This document shows positions 50,358 to 59,908 of a stretch of 64,000 nucleotides of DNA, piece after piece. Each line of letters opens with the position of its first letter. Position 1 is the first letter of the stretch. The translations under genes were made by a program, and so were the position numbers. Source of the stretch: Sphingopyxis sp. (GTDB lineage: Bacteria; Pseudomonadota; Alphaproteobacteria; Sphingomonadales; Sphingomonadaceae); NCBI RefSeq assembly GCF_016793825.1, contig NZ_JAEULM010000051.1, positions 1-64,000 on the forward strand, in the 5' to 3' direction. Under the pieces are notes generated by a model, which had not been told where the DNA came from, ran no database searches, and saw only the letters and a list, made by a program, of their open reading frames with translations.

Positions 50358-50768
50358 CTAGATCAGCGCTTCGAGGAGGCCGATCAGGGGTTTGTCGGCG
50401 GGCGGCATGTCGAGCCCGTGCAATTCCACCGGCCGCACCCAGCGAAGCGCGCTGGCATGACGGGCGATGGGGGTTCCGCCCCATTTGCGGCAGACAAAAA
50501 GCAACAACAGCAGGTGCTTGTCGTCCAGCCTGTCGCTCGCGAAGCAAGCGGGGGCAAGGCAGGCATGATCGACATCGATCGCCAGTTCTTCGGCCAGTTC
50601 GCGGATCAGCGCCTGCTCGGGCGTTTCGCCGGGTTCGATCTTGCCGCCCGGGAACTCCCACAATCCGGCCATCGGCTTGCCTTCCGGACGCTGCTGAACC
50701 AGCAACCGGCCGTCGCGATCGACAAGCGCTGCCGCTACGACAATGAGTGTTTTTCTTGCGGCAGTCAC
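50358..50768 (-). CDS. mutT: Nudix hydrolase, MutT type
   Basis: 136 residues from GTG 50768 (TTG 50786 is an alternative). The Nudix box is complete: GGKIEPGETPEQALIRELAEEL, given here as G-x5-E-x7-R-E-x-x-E-E. MutT removes oxidised dGTP; the fold and context fit. It is convergent with the methyltransferase gene, with a 10-bp gap. Confidence 0.88.
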   Translation of the reverse strand: MTAARKTLIVVAAALVDRDGRLLVQQRPEGKPMAGLWEFPGGKIEPGETPEQALIRELAEELAIDVDHACLAPACFASDRLDDKHLLLLLFVCRKWGGTPIARHASALRWVRPVELHGLDMPPADKPLIGLLEALI

Positions 50769-50852
50769 GCCCCCGAACCCGGACAAATTGTTAACCTTCC
50801 TGTGCGACCCTCGGAAGCCTCGGGAACTATAACTTCAATTAGGGGCGGAACA

Positions 50853-51032
50853 ATGAACAAGTTTCATGGGCTGCTGCGGTCGACCAGGGCCGCCACAGCC
50901 GTCGAATACGGGCTAATCCTGGCCCTGATTTTTGTCGCCGCAATGTTGGCCATTACCGCCGTCGGCACCTCCACCAACAAGATGTGGACCAAGGTGTCGG
51001 ATACGTCGGTCAATGCGATGGGCGGGGGTTGA
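50853..51032 (+). CDS. Flp/Fap pilin component
   Basis: 59 residues. A short basic leader, the Flp processing region (RSTRAATAVEYGLILALIFV) with the conserved G/A-T-A-x-E-Y segment, and one hydrophobic helix. A type IVb pilin subunit cleaved by a CpaA-type peptidase. The secretion genes are not in this window. Confidence 0.9.
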   Translation: MNKFHGLLRSTRAATAVEYGLILALIFVAAMLAITAVGTSTNKMWTKVSDTSVNAMGGG

Positions 51033-51169
51033 GCGTCCTAAATCGGGACTTGAAAAAGCCGAAAACGTCGGGCGAGGCATTAAGATTTTCAAAACCAATT
51101 CGCCCTAATCTGCAGTTGTTGACCACGACCAGACCGTCAACAGGGTAAGTGATTGTCAGGAGACCAGAC

Positions 51170-51337
51170 ATGAAGTTCATCAAAAAGTTCGTTCGCGATA
51201 CCAAGGCTGCGACCGCCATCGAATACGGCCTGATCGCCGCTCTCATCGCCGTTGCCGGCATTTCGGCCATGACGGCCGTCGGCAAGAGCGTCAGCACGAC
51301 GTTCTCGAAGGTCGATACCGGCCTGAAGACGACCTAA
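51170..51337 (+). CDS. Flp/Fap pilin component (second copy)
   Basis: 55 residues, AGGAG ribosome site. TKAATAIEYGLIAALIAVAG is the classic Flp processing/helix segment. Related to the preceding pilin gene but with a different C-terminus; a tandem duplication that diverged. Followed by two hairpins, the second a strong terminator. Confidence 0.93.
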   Translation: MKFIKKFVRDTKAATAIEYGLIAALIAVAGISAMTAVGKSVSTTFSKVDTGLKTT

Positions 51338-51355
51338 TCTGGCGAATAGCCAGCT

Positions 51356-51377
51356 CCGGTTCGGTTCGCCGAACCGG
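51356..51377 (+). repeat. Perfect 9-bp hairpin with TTCG loop after the pilin gene
   Basis: CCGGTTCGG-TTCG-CCGAACCGG. It precedes the terminator by 13 bp and may stabilise the 3' end of an abundant pilin mRNA. Confidence 0.55.
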
Positions 51378-51390
51378 CGTAGGAAAAAAG

Positions 51391-51426
51391 AAAGGGCGGT
51401 GGATCACTCCACCGCCCTTTTTCTTT
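51391..51426. terminator. Bidirectional Rho-independent terminator
   Basis: AAAGGGCGGTGGA and TCCACCGCCCTTT, 13-bp stem with a 4-nt loop, followed on the plus strand by TTCTTT; the minus strand has AAAGAA... mirrored as a T-rich run (CTTTTTTCC). Serves both the pilin genes and the convergent M48 gene. Confidence 0.9.
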
Positions 51427-51437
51427 AGTCTGCGCGC

Positions 51438-52934
51438 TTAGCGGCTGGCGTAGACCACGATCTTGACCTTCTGCCCCGGCGTCAGCCGGCTCGAGGCGGT
51501 CAGCCGGTTCAGTACCTGAAACCGCTCGGTCTGATAGGTGCTGTAGGCCATGCGGCGCGATAGCGTCGCGACCGTATCGCCGCGACCGACCGTGACGACA
51601 TCGACACGCCGCGGTTTGATCGCGGCGGCCTCGGCCGCGCTCAGCCGCCGTACACTCTTGAACATCGAATCGAACACGCCCGCACCGCCGGCCTGGGTCA
51701 GCGTGACAAAGTGAAACGCGCTGCTTGTCGAAAATTCATAGGCGAAGACGGTGACATCGACCTGCCCCGACTGGGTGTTCGCGCGAGCGACCGAATAATA
51801 GGCCGGGATCCCGTTTACCGTCGTTCGCTGGATGTTGCCCGGACTGAGCGACGCCTTGCCCGCCACTTCCTTGAACGCCGCCGAAATATAGGCGTTCATG
51901 TCACCATTATAGGCCGCGGTCGTGAACTGGGCCTGCCCGCCATTGCCGCTGACCAGCACCGCCGTCGCCCCGTTCTGCATGCCATAGCCGCTCGGCACGG
52001 CGAACTTCAGGCGAAGGTCGGGATGCAGAAACTCCTGCCCTTCGACGACGCCCTGCGCCGGATCGTCGCCATAAAGGACGCCATCGACCGAAGCGAGAAA
52101 GGCGTCGGCGTTGCGCACGCCGCCGCCACCGACCCTGGCGGCCAGCGTTTGCGCATTCTTCACGCGCGACGCGGGATCGGGGTGGGTACTGGCCCATTCG
52201 GGGATCGCGCGCGCATCGCCGCCCGAGACCCGGGCTTCGAGCGCCGTCTGGTTCGCCAGGCTCGCCAACATCGTGGACAACGCCACCGGGTCATAGCCCG
52301 CCTTCTTCAGATACTGGACACCAAGTTGATCGGCCTCCAGCTCCTGGCTGCGCGAGAACCCTAGGGTCGCGAGCTGCGCCGCCCGCATCGCGTTATTCTG
52401 AAGCAGGCCGCCGAGCCCTCCCAGCAGTCCACCATTGTCCCCGATCGCGCCGCCGATCACCGCCCCAAGCACGCCAAGGATCGTATTGCGCGTCGCCGCC
52501 GACTGGCGCTTCTTGCTGTGCTGCGCCGCGACATGACCGACCTCGTGCCCCAGCACACCGGCCAGTTCGGCCTCATCGTTCATCAGCGCCATCAACTGGC
52601 GCGTGACATAGACATAGCCTCCGGGGATCGCGAACGCATTGTTGACCGGCGAATTCAGCAGCGTGACGGTAAAATCGCTCGGCGAACGCGACAGCCCCGA
52701 CTGCACGGCAATATTTTGTCCGATGCGATTCACATAGGCGGCTTGCGGGCCGGCGTACGCCCCGCCGAATTCCTGCAGCAACTGCGGATGCGCTTCATCG
52801 CCTTGCTTGCGCTCGGCGGGCGTGATGTTGGTCTGGGTCCGGATCGCCTTCAGCTGCGCATCCGCCGCGCCCGTAAAGGCGACACCGCCCAACACCAACA
52901 GGGCCGCCAGCCTCTTTCCATAAGTCCGGGTCAT
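51438..52934 (-). CDS. M48 family metalloprotease with LysM domain
   Basis: 498 residues. Signal peptide (cleavage near GAADA|QL), M48 peptidase domain (about 40-250) with HEVGH as zinc site and the third ligand in RSQELEADQLG, then a C-terminal region ending in a LysM domain (VTVGRGDTVATLSRRMAYST, RLTPGQKVKIVVYA). A periplasmic protease related to BepA/YfgC that acts in outer-membrane protein quality control. Good GGGAGG ribosome site. Confidence 0.9.
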   Translation of the reverse strand: MTRTYGKRLAALLVLGGVAFTGAADAQLKAIRTQTNITPAERKQGDEAHPQLLQEFGGAYAGPQAAYVNRIGQNIAVQSGLSRSPSDFTVTLLNSPVNNAFAIPGGYVYVTRQLMALMNDEAELAGVLGHEVGHVAAQHSKKRQSAATRNTILGVLGAVIGGAIGDNGGLLGGLGGLLQNNAMRAAQLATLGFSRSQELEADQLGVQYLKKAGYDPVALSTMLASLANQTALEARVSGGDARAIPEWASTHPDPASRVKNAQTLAARVGGGGVRNADAFLASVDGVLYGDDPAQGVVEGQEFLHPDLRLKFAVPSGYGMQNGATAVLVSGNGGQAQFTTAAYNGDMNAYISAAFKEVAGKASLSPGNIQRTTVNGIPAYYSVARANTQSGQVDVTVFAYEFSTSSAFHFVTLTQAGGAGVFDSMFKSVRRLSAAEAAAIKPRRVDVVTVGRGDTVATLSRRMAYSTYQTERFQVLNRLTASSRLTPGQKVKIVVYASR

Positions 52935-53060
52935 CGAAGTGCCTCCCACTCAGCGCGTCCGTTCAGAGATATCCTCGAAACGCCACAAGGCAAGCCGTCT
53001 GAACGAGGCGTCGCCTGAATCGAATCCTGAACGCGGCAGGCGCGGATCGGGTTCCGGAAT

Positions 53061-54008
53061 TCAACCCCGGCCCATGGCGAGAAACTTTTCCTCGCGCACA
53101 GTCAGCAACGTCTCGCGGGGCAGCCCGGCCAGCGAATCGAGCTCCTGCGCAATCGCATCGCCGAGCGATCGGATCGCCACTTCGGGAGCGCGATGCGCGC
53201 CGCCCACTGGCTCGGGGACGATATGATCGATCACCTTGAGACCGAGCAGATCCTGCGCGGACATCTTCATCGCCGTCGCGGCGTCGGCGGCCTTGTCCGA
53301 CGTACGCCACAGGATCGAGGCACAGCCCTCGGGCGAGATCACCGAATAGACGGCGTGTTCGAACATCAGCACGCGGTTCGCTGCGGCCAGCGCGATCGCA
53401 CCGCCCGATCCGCCCTCGCCCACGATCGCCGCGACCATCGGCACGCCAAGCCCGAGGCACTGCTCGGTCGATCGCGCGATCGCCTCGGCCTGGCCACGCT
53501 CTTCGGCCTGGATGCCGGGGAAGGCACCGGAGGTGTCGACAAGCGTCACCACGGGAAGGCCGAAGCGGTCGGCAAGCTGCATCAGGCGGATCGCCTTGCG
53601 ATAGCCCTCGGGCTTGGCCATCCCAAAATTATGCTTCATGCGCGAGGGGATATCGTCGCCTTTTTCGTGGCCGATCACCATCACGCGGCGGCCTCGGAAC
53701 CGCGCAAGCCCACCAAGGATCGCCTGATCGTCGCCGAAATTGCGGTCGCCGGCCAGCGGCATCCAATCGTCGAACAAACCCGCGACATAATGTTTGAAAT
53801 GCGGGCGATCGGGGTGCCGCGCGACCTGCGTCTTCTGCCAGGGCGTCAGCTTGGAATAGATTTCACGCAGCAATTTCGAGGACTTGTCCTCCAGTCGTGC
53901 GATGTCATTGTCGATGTTGAGCGAGGGGTCGTCCCCCATCTCCCGCAGCTCGGCAATCTGCCGGTCGAGGGCCGCGACCTGTTTCTCGAAATCCAGAAAG
54001 GCTGTCAT
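53061..54008 (-). CDS. accA: Acetyl-CoA carboxylase carboxyltransferase subunit alpha
   Basis: 315 residues, standard length. The crotonase-like carboxyltransferase fold shows the family signatures DFEKQVAALDRQIAEL, TLVDTSGAFPGIQAEERGQA and GEGGSGGAIALAAANRVLM. With AccD it transfers the carboxyl group from biotin to acetyl-CoA in fatty acid synthesis. 9 bp downstream of xerD on the same strand. Confidence 0.97.
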   Translation of the reverse strand: MTAFLDFEKQVAALDRQIAELREMGDDPSLNIDNDIARLEDKSSKLLREIYSKLTPWQKTQVARHPDRPHFKHYVAGLFDDWMPLAGDRNFGDDQAILGGLARFRGRRVMVIGHEKGDDIPSRMKHNFGMAKPEGYRKAIRLMQLADRFGLPVVTLVDTSGAFPGIQAEERGQAEAIARSTEQCLGLGVPMVAAIVGEGGSGGAIALAAANRVLMFEHAVYSVISPEGCASILWRTSDKAADAATAMKMSAQDLLGLKVIDHIVPEPVGGAHRAPEVAIRSLGDAIAQELDSLAGLPRETLLTVREEKFLAMGRG

Positions 54009-54017
54009 GCGCAGTCG

Positions 54018-54950
54018 CTAGGACGAAGGGCCATCGAGGTCAACGCCTGCCGGGCGCGAATCGCCCGCGCCCATACGCGCCAACGGATGCCGCCGGTTGA
54101 CCAGTTCGACCAGCCTGCGACTGTCGACATGGGTGTAGATTTCGGTCGTCGCGATATCGGCATGGCCCAGCATCAGTTGCAGCGCGCGCAAATCCGCTCC
54201 GCCTTCGAGCAGGTGGGTCGCAAAGGCATGGCGCAGGACGTGGGGACTGATCGCCGCCGGGTCGATGCCAGAGCGCGCAGCCAGCTCGCGCAGCATCTGA
54301 AACAGCCGGACCCTTGAAAGATGCGATCTGCCCGACGGAAACAGCCAGGGCGATCCCTCGGCAAGCAACGGGAGCCAGCGCTCGATGGCATCGCGCGCAC
54401 GCTCGGACAGCGGCACCAGCCGTTCCTTGTCGCCCTTGCCGCGGATGATCAGGAATTCGCGCCCGCCCGCGATCGCCCGGCGCGGCAGCGACACCAGCTC
54501 GCTGGCACGCAGCCCCGAACCATAAAGCAGTTCGAGCAAGAGCAGCATCCGCACGGCCTGGCCCGGCGCAGCCTCTCCGCCGGCCTCCTCCCCCGCCTGC
54601 GCAAACAGCCGCTCGACGTCTTCGTGCGTCAGCAGGCGCGGCAACGGCCGCTGGGTCGCAGGGCGGGCGATGTCGAGCGCGGGATTATCGGTCCGATCGC
54701 CCTCGTCGAGGAGAAAAGCGAAGAATTGGCGCAACGCCGACAATTTGCGCGCTGCGCTGCTTGCCGCCAACGATCGATAGCCAACCATCAACTGGCGCAA
54801 ATCACTGGCATCGGCATCGCCAAGCGCGCCCCGGACGAGTTCGGCCGCTTGCTCCAGGTCGCGGCGATAGGCCGCCAGCGTATTGCGCGCGGCACCGCGC
54901 TCGGCGGCCATCATCTCGAGGAAGCGGTCGATCAGTACCGCGTCAGACAC
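54018..54950 (-). CDS. xerD: Site-specific tyrosine recombinase XerD
   Basis: 310 residues, GTG start. N-terminal SAM-like domain (FLEMMAAERGAARNTLAAYR) and catalytic domain with Arg in GSGLRASELVSL, HVLRHAFATHLLEGGADLRA, MLGHADIATT and the nucleophile Tyr in EIYTHVD. Acts with XerC at dif to resolve chromosome dimers. Its start overlaps the upstream gene's stop by 8 bp. Confidence 0.94.
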   Translation of the reverse strand: MSDAVLIDRFLEMMAAERGAARNTLAAYRRDLEQAAELVRGALGDADASDLRQLMVGYRSLAASSAARKLSALRQFFAFLLDEGDRTDNPALDIARPATQRPLPRLLTHEDVERLFAQAGEEAGGEAAPGQAVRMLLLLELLYGSGLRASELVSLPRRAIAGGREFLIIRGKGDKERLVPLSERARDAIERWLPLLAEGSPWLFPSGRSHLSRVRLFQMLRELAARSGIDPAAISPHVLRHAFATHLLEGGADLRALQLMLGHADIATTEIYTHVDSRRLVELVNRRHPLARMGAGDSRPAGVDLDGPSS

Positions 54951-56757
54951 GCACCAGCGCTTCGGCGGCGATCATCCGCGCTTCGGAATCCAGACCCACG
55001 TCGCGCAGCGCGCGAACGATATGATAAAGATGATAGGGCGGAAGCTTCGACCAGTCGCCCTGCATCCCCGCGGCCGCCAGCAAGGCGACCATCCCGGGTT
55101 CGCGCCGCTCGGCCGCGGTCCGGATGGCGCGCGTCCAGCGCGTCTGCTTACCAAGATCGAGGTCGAGTTCGCTCGCCGCCGACGCCGCCTGCCCGTCGTC
55201 CAGCCGGCCGAGCCCCGCCAGACCCGCGACAAGGAATTTCGAACGCAGCGAGGCATCGCTGTCATCGCTGCCCGAAAAGCTGTTGATATTGCTCGCACTC
55301 ATGCCGTTAAGCGGGCGCGGAGAACCCACCGCGAGGACGCCCCACGCGCGGCTGCCGACGTTGATCTTCGACGCCCAGTCCATCGCCCTGATGTCATAGC
55401 CGCCCGCAAGCATCGAACCCAGAAGCTGCCAGGGATCCGTCCCGACATCGGTGTTCGCCGGCAGGCCCGCCGCGGCCCGCGCCGTCGCCACCATCGCGGC
55501 ATACTGATGCACCGGGTCCGAACCTGCCGCCCACAGCGTCTGCATGGCCGCATAGCGATCGCCGCCATTGGCCGCGCCGAAGGCGTTGCGAAGCTGGTCG
55601 ATCTGCCCTGCGATCGCCTCGGGCGGCTCCTCTTCGCTCGATGCGGCACTCAGCAGCGAGACATAGGCTTCGCTCGACAGCACGCCGCGCGCCGCCGCAT
55701 CCGGCGCGGCCGCGATCCGGTCGGGCATGTCGGTCATCGGCGCCAATACCGTCCAGCCGCGCATATAGGCCGGTTCGGTCTTGCGCAGCTCGTCCGGGAT
55801 GCCGATCCCTGTCGCGGTCGCCATCCCAAAGCGCCAACTCGTCAGCCGGTCGACCTTGGTCCATTCGATGGTCGTCGAGCGACGGCCGGCGCCAGTCGCG
55901 CCCAGCACCCGTTCGGCCAGCAGGATGTCGAAATTGCTGATCCGGCCGCTCGATCGCACCCGCGCGATCGCCCAGCCCGCCGGCCCCGCTTCGCCCGACA
56001 GACCGGCACAAATCCCCGCCGCCAGCCGCCAGGACTGTTCTTCGCCATGGGCCAGCCCGGCGCCGACATAGGGGCAAAGACCGGCCGGGTCGGCGTTCGC
56101 CAGAAAGGTCTGCTGCGCCACCTGCACCAGCCGCGGACTCGCGCGGTCATAGTCGACCGACTGGACGATCCAGCGCGCCGCAGTCGATTCGCCCATCCGA
56201 AGCAGCAGCCCCGCCCGGTCGGCGGCAAGGTCCGCCCCGTTGATCGTGTCGGGCGTATCGATCGCCGACGACAACGCGCGGCGGACCAGAATCTGGCCCC
56301 AGCGCGAGGCGAGCGTGCCATTCGTCCGCCGCATGATCGCAGCGGCATATTGGCCCCGGACGCCAAATGCATCGGGCGCAAGTCCTCCGCTTTCGGGGGT
56401 CAGCGGGCCGATGCGCGTCAACAGCCGGCGCGCGCCGGGCGGCAGATCATATTTGAGGCCGCCCGAACCTTCCACATCCTCCTCGGTCGCCTCCTCGCCG
56501 TCCTCGCTTGCGACATCGCTTGTCGTCGCGACGACCGCCGGCGGCGTGACCCCCGAAGGCGATCCAGACGACGATGGCGTCGGCGTCGGCGACGCGGTCG
56601 GCGAAGGGGTCGGAGATGATTTGGGGGCGGGCGTTTCGGACGGGTTGCCGAAACCTTCCGGAAGCAGCGATTCCTGTGCCAGCGCAGGCAGGACGAGCGC
56701 GGCGGCCATGGCGGTGCCCGACAGGCCCAGCGTCAGCGTCAACAATTTCTTCGTCAT
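54943..56757 (-). CDS. Conserved secreted protein of unknown function
   Basis: 604 residues. Signal peptide (LTLGLSGTAMAAALVLPALA), then a Pro/Ser/Thr-rich linker (about 45-75) and a long alpha-helical domain (about 100-604) of repeated short helices, reminiscent of a TPR-like solenoid but without the TPR consensus. It sits between xerD and the divergent aroK gene, an arrangement I recall in other sphingomonads. No catalytic motif seen. Confidence 0.75.
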   Translation of the reverse strand: MTKKLLTLTLGLSGTAMAAALVLPALAQESLLPEGFGNPSETPAPKSSPTPSPTASPTPTPSSSGSPSGVTPPAVVATTSDVASEDGEEATEEDVEGSGGLKYDLPPGARRLLTRIGPLTPESGGLAPDAFGVRGQYAAAIMRRTNGTLASRWGQILVRRALSSAIDTPDTINGADLAADRAGLLLRMGESTAARWIVQSVDYDRASPRLVQVAQQTFLANADPAGLCPYVGAGLAHGEEQSWRLAAGICAGLSGEAGPAGWAIARVRSSGRISNFDILLAERVLGATGAGRRSTTIEWTKVDRLTSWRFGMATATGIGIPDELRKTEPAYMRGWTVLAPMTDMPDRIAAAPDAAARGVLSSEAYVSLLSAASSEEEPPEAIAGQIDQLRNAFGAANGGDRYAAMQTLWAAGSDPVHQYAAMVATARAAAGLPANTDVGTDPWQLLGSMLAGGYDIRAMDWASKINVGSRAWGVLAVGSPRPLNGMSASNINSFSGSDDSDASLRSKFLVAGLAGLGRLDDGQAASAASELDLDLGKQTRWTRAIRTAAERREPGMVALLAAAGMQGDWSKLPPYHLYHIVRALRDVGLDSEARMIAAEALVRV

Positions 56758-56863
56758 CGCGCGCCGCTTTCGATGATCTTGTCGCTCACGTCCACCCATA
56801 TCCTCTGTGCATCGCAGCAAAATGATTGTTCCGCGCGCTTCGGTCGGTATAGCCGCGCGCAGC

Positions 56864-57439
56864 ATGTCACGAAACCCGAAAAGCCCGGCTTCGGCCGCCC
56901 CGGGACCGATCCCCGCCGCGATCCGCGAGCGGTCGATCGTGCTCGTCGGTCTGATGGGGTCGGGCAAGTCGACGATCGGTCGGCGGCTGGCGATGCGGCT
57001 GGGCATGGCCTTTGCCGATGCCGACGACGAAATCGAACGCGCCGCGAGCATGACGATTTCCGATATTTTCGCGAAGTTCGGCGAAGCCCATTTCCGCGAT
57101 GGCGAACGGCGCGTGATTGCGCGGATGCTGGCGGGAAGGCCACATGTGCTGGCGACGGGAGGCGGCGCGTTCATCAACGACGAGACGCGCGCGCTGATCC
57201 TGCGCGACAGCCTGTGCATCTGGCTCGACGCCGACATCCCGACGCTCGTCGAACGAACCGCGCGGCGCAGCCATCGCCCCCTGCTGAAGGACCGCGACGC
57301 GGGCGAGGTGCTGCGCGAACTCGCAGCGGTGCGAAATCCCATCTATGCCGAGGCGCATATCCGCGTCAGTTCGGCATCGAGCCCGCACGAATATACGGTG
57401 CGCGCGATCTTGCAGGAGCTGTCGCAATGGAAAGCCTGA
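56864..57439 (+). CDS. aroK: Shikimate kinase
   Basis: 191 residues. Walker [16 protein letters not shown], the DxD-type shikimate site in [28 protein letters not shown] and the adenine loop HRPLLKDRD. It phosphorylates shikimate in the aromatic amino acid pathway. The start at 56864 has no clear ribosome site; the frame is open to 56807 with another ATG. It overlaps aroB by 13 bp. Confidence 0.95.
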   Translation: MSRNPKSPASAAPGPIPAAIRERSIVLVGLMGSGKSTIGRRLAMRLGMAFADADDEIERAASMTISDIFAKFGEAHFRDGERRVIARMLAGRPHVLATGGGAFINDETRALILRDSLCIWLDADIPTLVERTARRSHRPLLKDRDAGEVLRELAAVRNPIYAEAHIRVSSASSPHEYTVRAILQELSQWKA

Positions 57440-58536
57440 CCGTCGATCTTGGGGCCCGCAGCTACCCGATCCTGATCGGCGACGGCCTGCTTCGCGATAT
57501 CGGGCGTCATGTCGCGCCGCTGCTCAAACGTCCGCGCGCGATGATCGTCACCGATACGAACGTCGCGCCGCATTATCTGGTCGCGCTCGGCGCCTCGCTC
57601 GGCGCGGAAAATATCTCCTTCTCCTCGCTCGTCCTGTCTGCCGGCGAAAGCACCAAGAGCTGGGCGGGGCTCGCGCGGCTGACCGAGTGGCTGATCGGCG
57701 AAGGGGTCGAACGCAGCGACCACGTCATCGCACTCGGCGGCGGCGTCATCGGCGACCTCGTCGGCTTCGCGTGCAGCATCGTCAAGCGCGGCTGCCATTT
57801 CATCCAGGTTCCCACGACCCTGCTCGCGCAGGTGGACAGCAGCGTCGGCGGCAAGACCGCGATCAATGTCGAGGCCGGCAAGAATCTGATCGGCGCCTTC
57901 CATCAGCCGGCGCTGGTGGTCATCGACCCGACGACGCTGACCACCCTTCCCCGCCGCGAACTGGGTGCGGGCTATGCCGAGGTCGTCAAATACGGGCTGA
58001 TCGACGACGCGGATTTCTTCGCCTGGTGCGAAGCGAACGGGGCCGCCCTGCTCGCCGGCGACAGCGATGCGAGGCACCGCGCCATCGCACACAGCGTCGC
58101 CGCAAAGGCGCGCATCGTCGCCGCTGACGAGCGCGAGACGCAGGATATCCGTGCCCTCCTCAATCTGGGGCACAGTTTCGGGCACGCGCTCGAGGCGGAA
58201 ACCGGCTATTCGGATCGGCTGCTCCATGGCGAAGCGGTCGCGGCGGGCATGGTTCTTGCGCATCAATTCTCGGCCGCGAACGGGCTTTGCCCTGCCGCCG
58301 ACGCCGACCGCGTCCGCGACCATCTGGCCAGCGTCGACCTGCCGCACAGCCTCGCGAGCGCAGGAGTCAACATCGGCGGTGCAGCACTCGCGGCTCATAT
58401 GGCGCACGACAAGAAAGTACGCGGCGGCAAACTGCCGCTGATCCTGACGCGCGGCATCGGACGGAGCTTCGTCACCGAAGACTATGGCCTCGACGCGGTC
58501 GCGGCATTTCTCGACGGCTCACCCATCCGTAGTTGA
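57427..58536 (+). CDS. aroB: 3-dehydroquinate synthase
   Basis: 369 residues, full length. NAD-binding and metal sites visible in [43 protein letters not shown] and the second histidine in [11 protein letters not shown]. Converts DAHP to 3-dehydroquinate. Translationally coupled to aroK as in many proteobacteria. Confidence 0.97.
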   Translation: MESLTVDLGARSYPILIGDGLLRDIGRHVAPLLKRPRAMIVTDTNVAPHYLVALGASLGAENISFSSLVLSAGESTKSWAGLARLTEWLIGEGVERSDHVIALGGGVIGDLVGFACSIVKRGCHFIQVPTTLLAQVDSSVGGKTAINVEAGKNLIGAFHQPALVVIDPTTLTTLPRRELGAGYAEVVKYGLIDDADFFAWCEANGAALLAGDSDARHRAIAHSVAAKARIVAADERETQDIRALLNLGHSFGHALEAETGYSDRLLHGEAVAAGMVLAHQFSAANGLCPAADADRVRDHLASVDLPHSLASAGVNIGGAALAAHMAHDKKVRGGKLPLILTRGIGRSFVTEDYGLDAVAAFLDGSPIRS

Positions 58537-58617
58537 AAATAGACGCTTTCCCTTGCGCCCGCAGCACGCTAGCCAGTTGCAAATGACTCGCAATATGTGC
58601 AGCACGGGGGTCGAGAT

Positions 58618-59898
58618 TTGGGTGCACTTGCCGATACGGCCGGACCGAACGCCAGCGACAGGCTGACCACGCCTGCGGGTTTCTGGACCGTCGCCTTCCT
58701 CGGGGTCACCGCCGGCGTCCAGATGAGCGATCGCGGGCTGCAATCGATCCTCTCGCCCGCGATCCAGCGAAGTTTCGACGTCGGCGATGCCGTCATCGGC
58801 GCGCTCCACGGGATCGCCGGCATTTTGGTGGCCAGCGCGCTGGCCGTGCCTCTCGCGCGCCTTGCCGACAGATATTCGCGCAAGACGATCCTGCTCGGGT
58901 TGATCCTGCTTTGGGGTCTGCTCACCGCGCTTGCCGGCTTCGCTCCCAATTTCCCGCTCTTCTTCATCGGACGCGCCGCGTCGGGGATCACCGAATTCGC
59001 GATGATCCCGATCGTCTATTCGCTCATCCCCGATCTGGTCAGCGACCGGCACCGCGTGCCGTCGAACCTCGCGTTCGCCGCGCTGATGGCAACGGGCGCA
59101 AGCGCCGGCTTCTATTTCGGCGGCAACCTCCTCGAATTCGCCGGGACGATCGCGCCGGCGGGGTTCGACCCGTGGCGCACGGCGCTATTGTGCCTCAGCC
59201 TGCTCGCGCTGCCGCTGCTCGCCGCCGGACTGCTGCTGCCCGATCCGCCGCGTACCGCCATCGCGACCGCCCGCGACGACGGATCGGGTGCGCTCGCATC
59301 CTTCCTTTCGGAGAACCGGCGCCGGATTCTGCTCTTCCTTGGCGCGGCAGGGGGTCTTGCCGTCGCGGTACAGGCCGTCGCGCCGCTCGCCGCGCTGGCG
59401 CTCGTCCGCCGCTATGATGCCGATCTCATCCCCACCGGCCACGCGCTGGGGCTGACCACGCTGGTGACCAGTCTCGGCAGTCTGGTCGTCGCCGGAACGG
59501 TCGACCGGCTGTTGCAGGCGCGGTTCGGCGAAGCCGCGCGCCCCACGGTCATGGCGGCCGGGGCGCTGTTGGCCATCCCCTGTCTGGTCTGGCTCGCGGC
59601 GGCGTCCAGCGAGGCGCAGGCGCTGGCCGCCATCGCGCTGTTCCTCGCGCTGACCAGTACCGCCAACGCGCTGATCCCGACGATCCTGCAGGACATTCTG
59701 CCAGCCGATCTGCGCGCACGCTGCTTCGCGATCTACAGCTTCGTCATCGCCGCCTTTTGCGCGGTCGGGCCGCTGGTCACAGGGGCATTGTCGGACCGGA
59801 TGGTCGGCGGCGACCTGTTGCTGGCGATGACGATCGCGGGGGTGCCGACGTTGCTTCTGGCAACCTGGTCGGCCGGGCGAATGGCGCGCGGGCGTTAG
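58618..59898 (+). CDS. Major facilitator superfamily transporter
   Basis: About 426 residues from TTG 58618, chosen for its GGGGG ribosome site (GTG 58597 is an alternative). Twelve predicted helices; the loop 2-3 motif LADRYSRKTILLGLILLW is the MFS motif A. The spinster-like layout (PAGFWTVAFLGVTAGVQMSD) suggests an organic anion or lipid-like substrate, which cannot be specified. Confidence 0.9.
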   Translation: MGALADTAGPNASDRLTTPAGFWTVAFLGVTAGVQMSDRGLQSILSPAIQRSFDVGDAVIGALHGIAGILVASALAVPLARLADRYSRKTILLGLILLWGLLTALAGFAPNFPLFFIGRAASGITEFAMIPIVYSLIPDLVSDRHRVPSNLAFAALMATGASAGFYFGGNLLEFAGTIAPAGFDPWRTALLCLSLLALPLLAAGLLLPDPPRTAIATARDDGSGALASFLSENRRRILLFLGAAGGLAVAVQAVAPLAALALVRRYDADLIPTGHALGLTTLVTSLGSLVVAGTVDRLLQARFGEAARPTVMAAGALLAIPCLVWLAAASSEAQALAAIALFLALTSTANALIPTILQDILPADLRARCFAIYSFVIAAFCAVGPLVTGALSDRMVGGDLLLAMTIAGVPTLLLATWSAGRMARGR

Positions 59899-59908
59899 GG
59901 ACAGGACC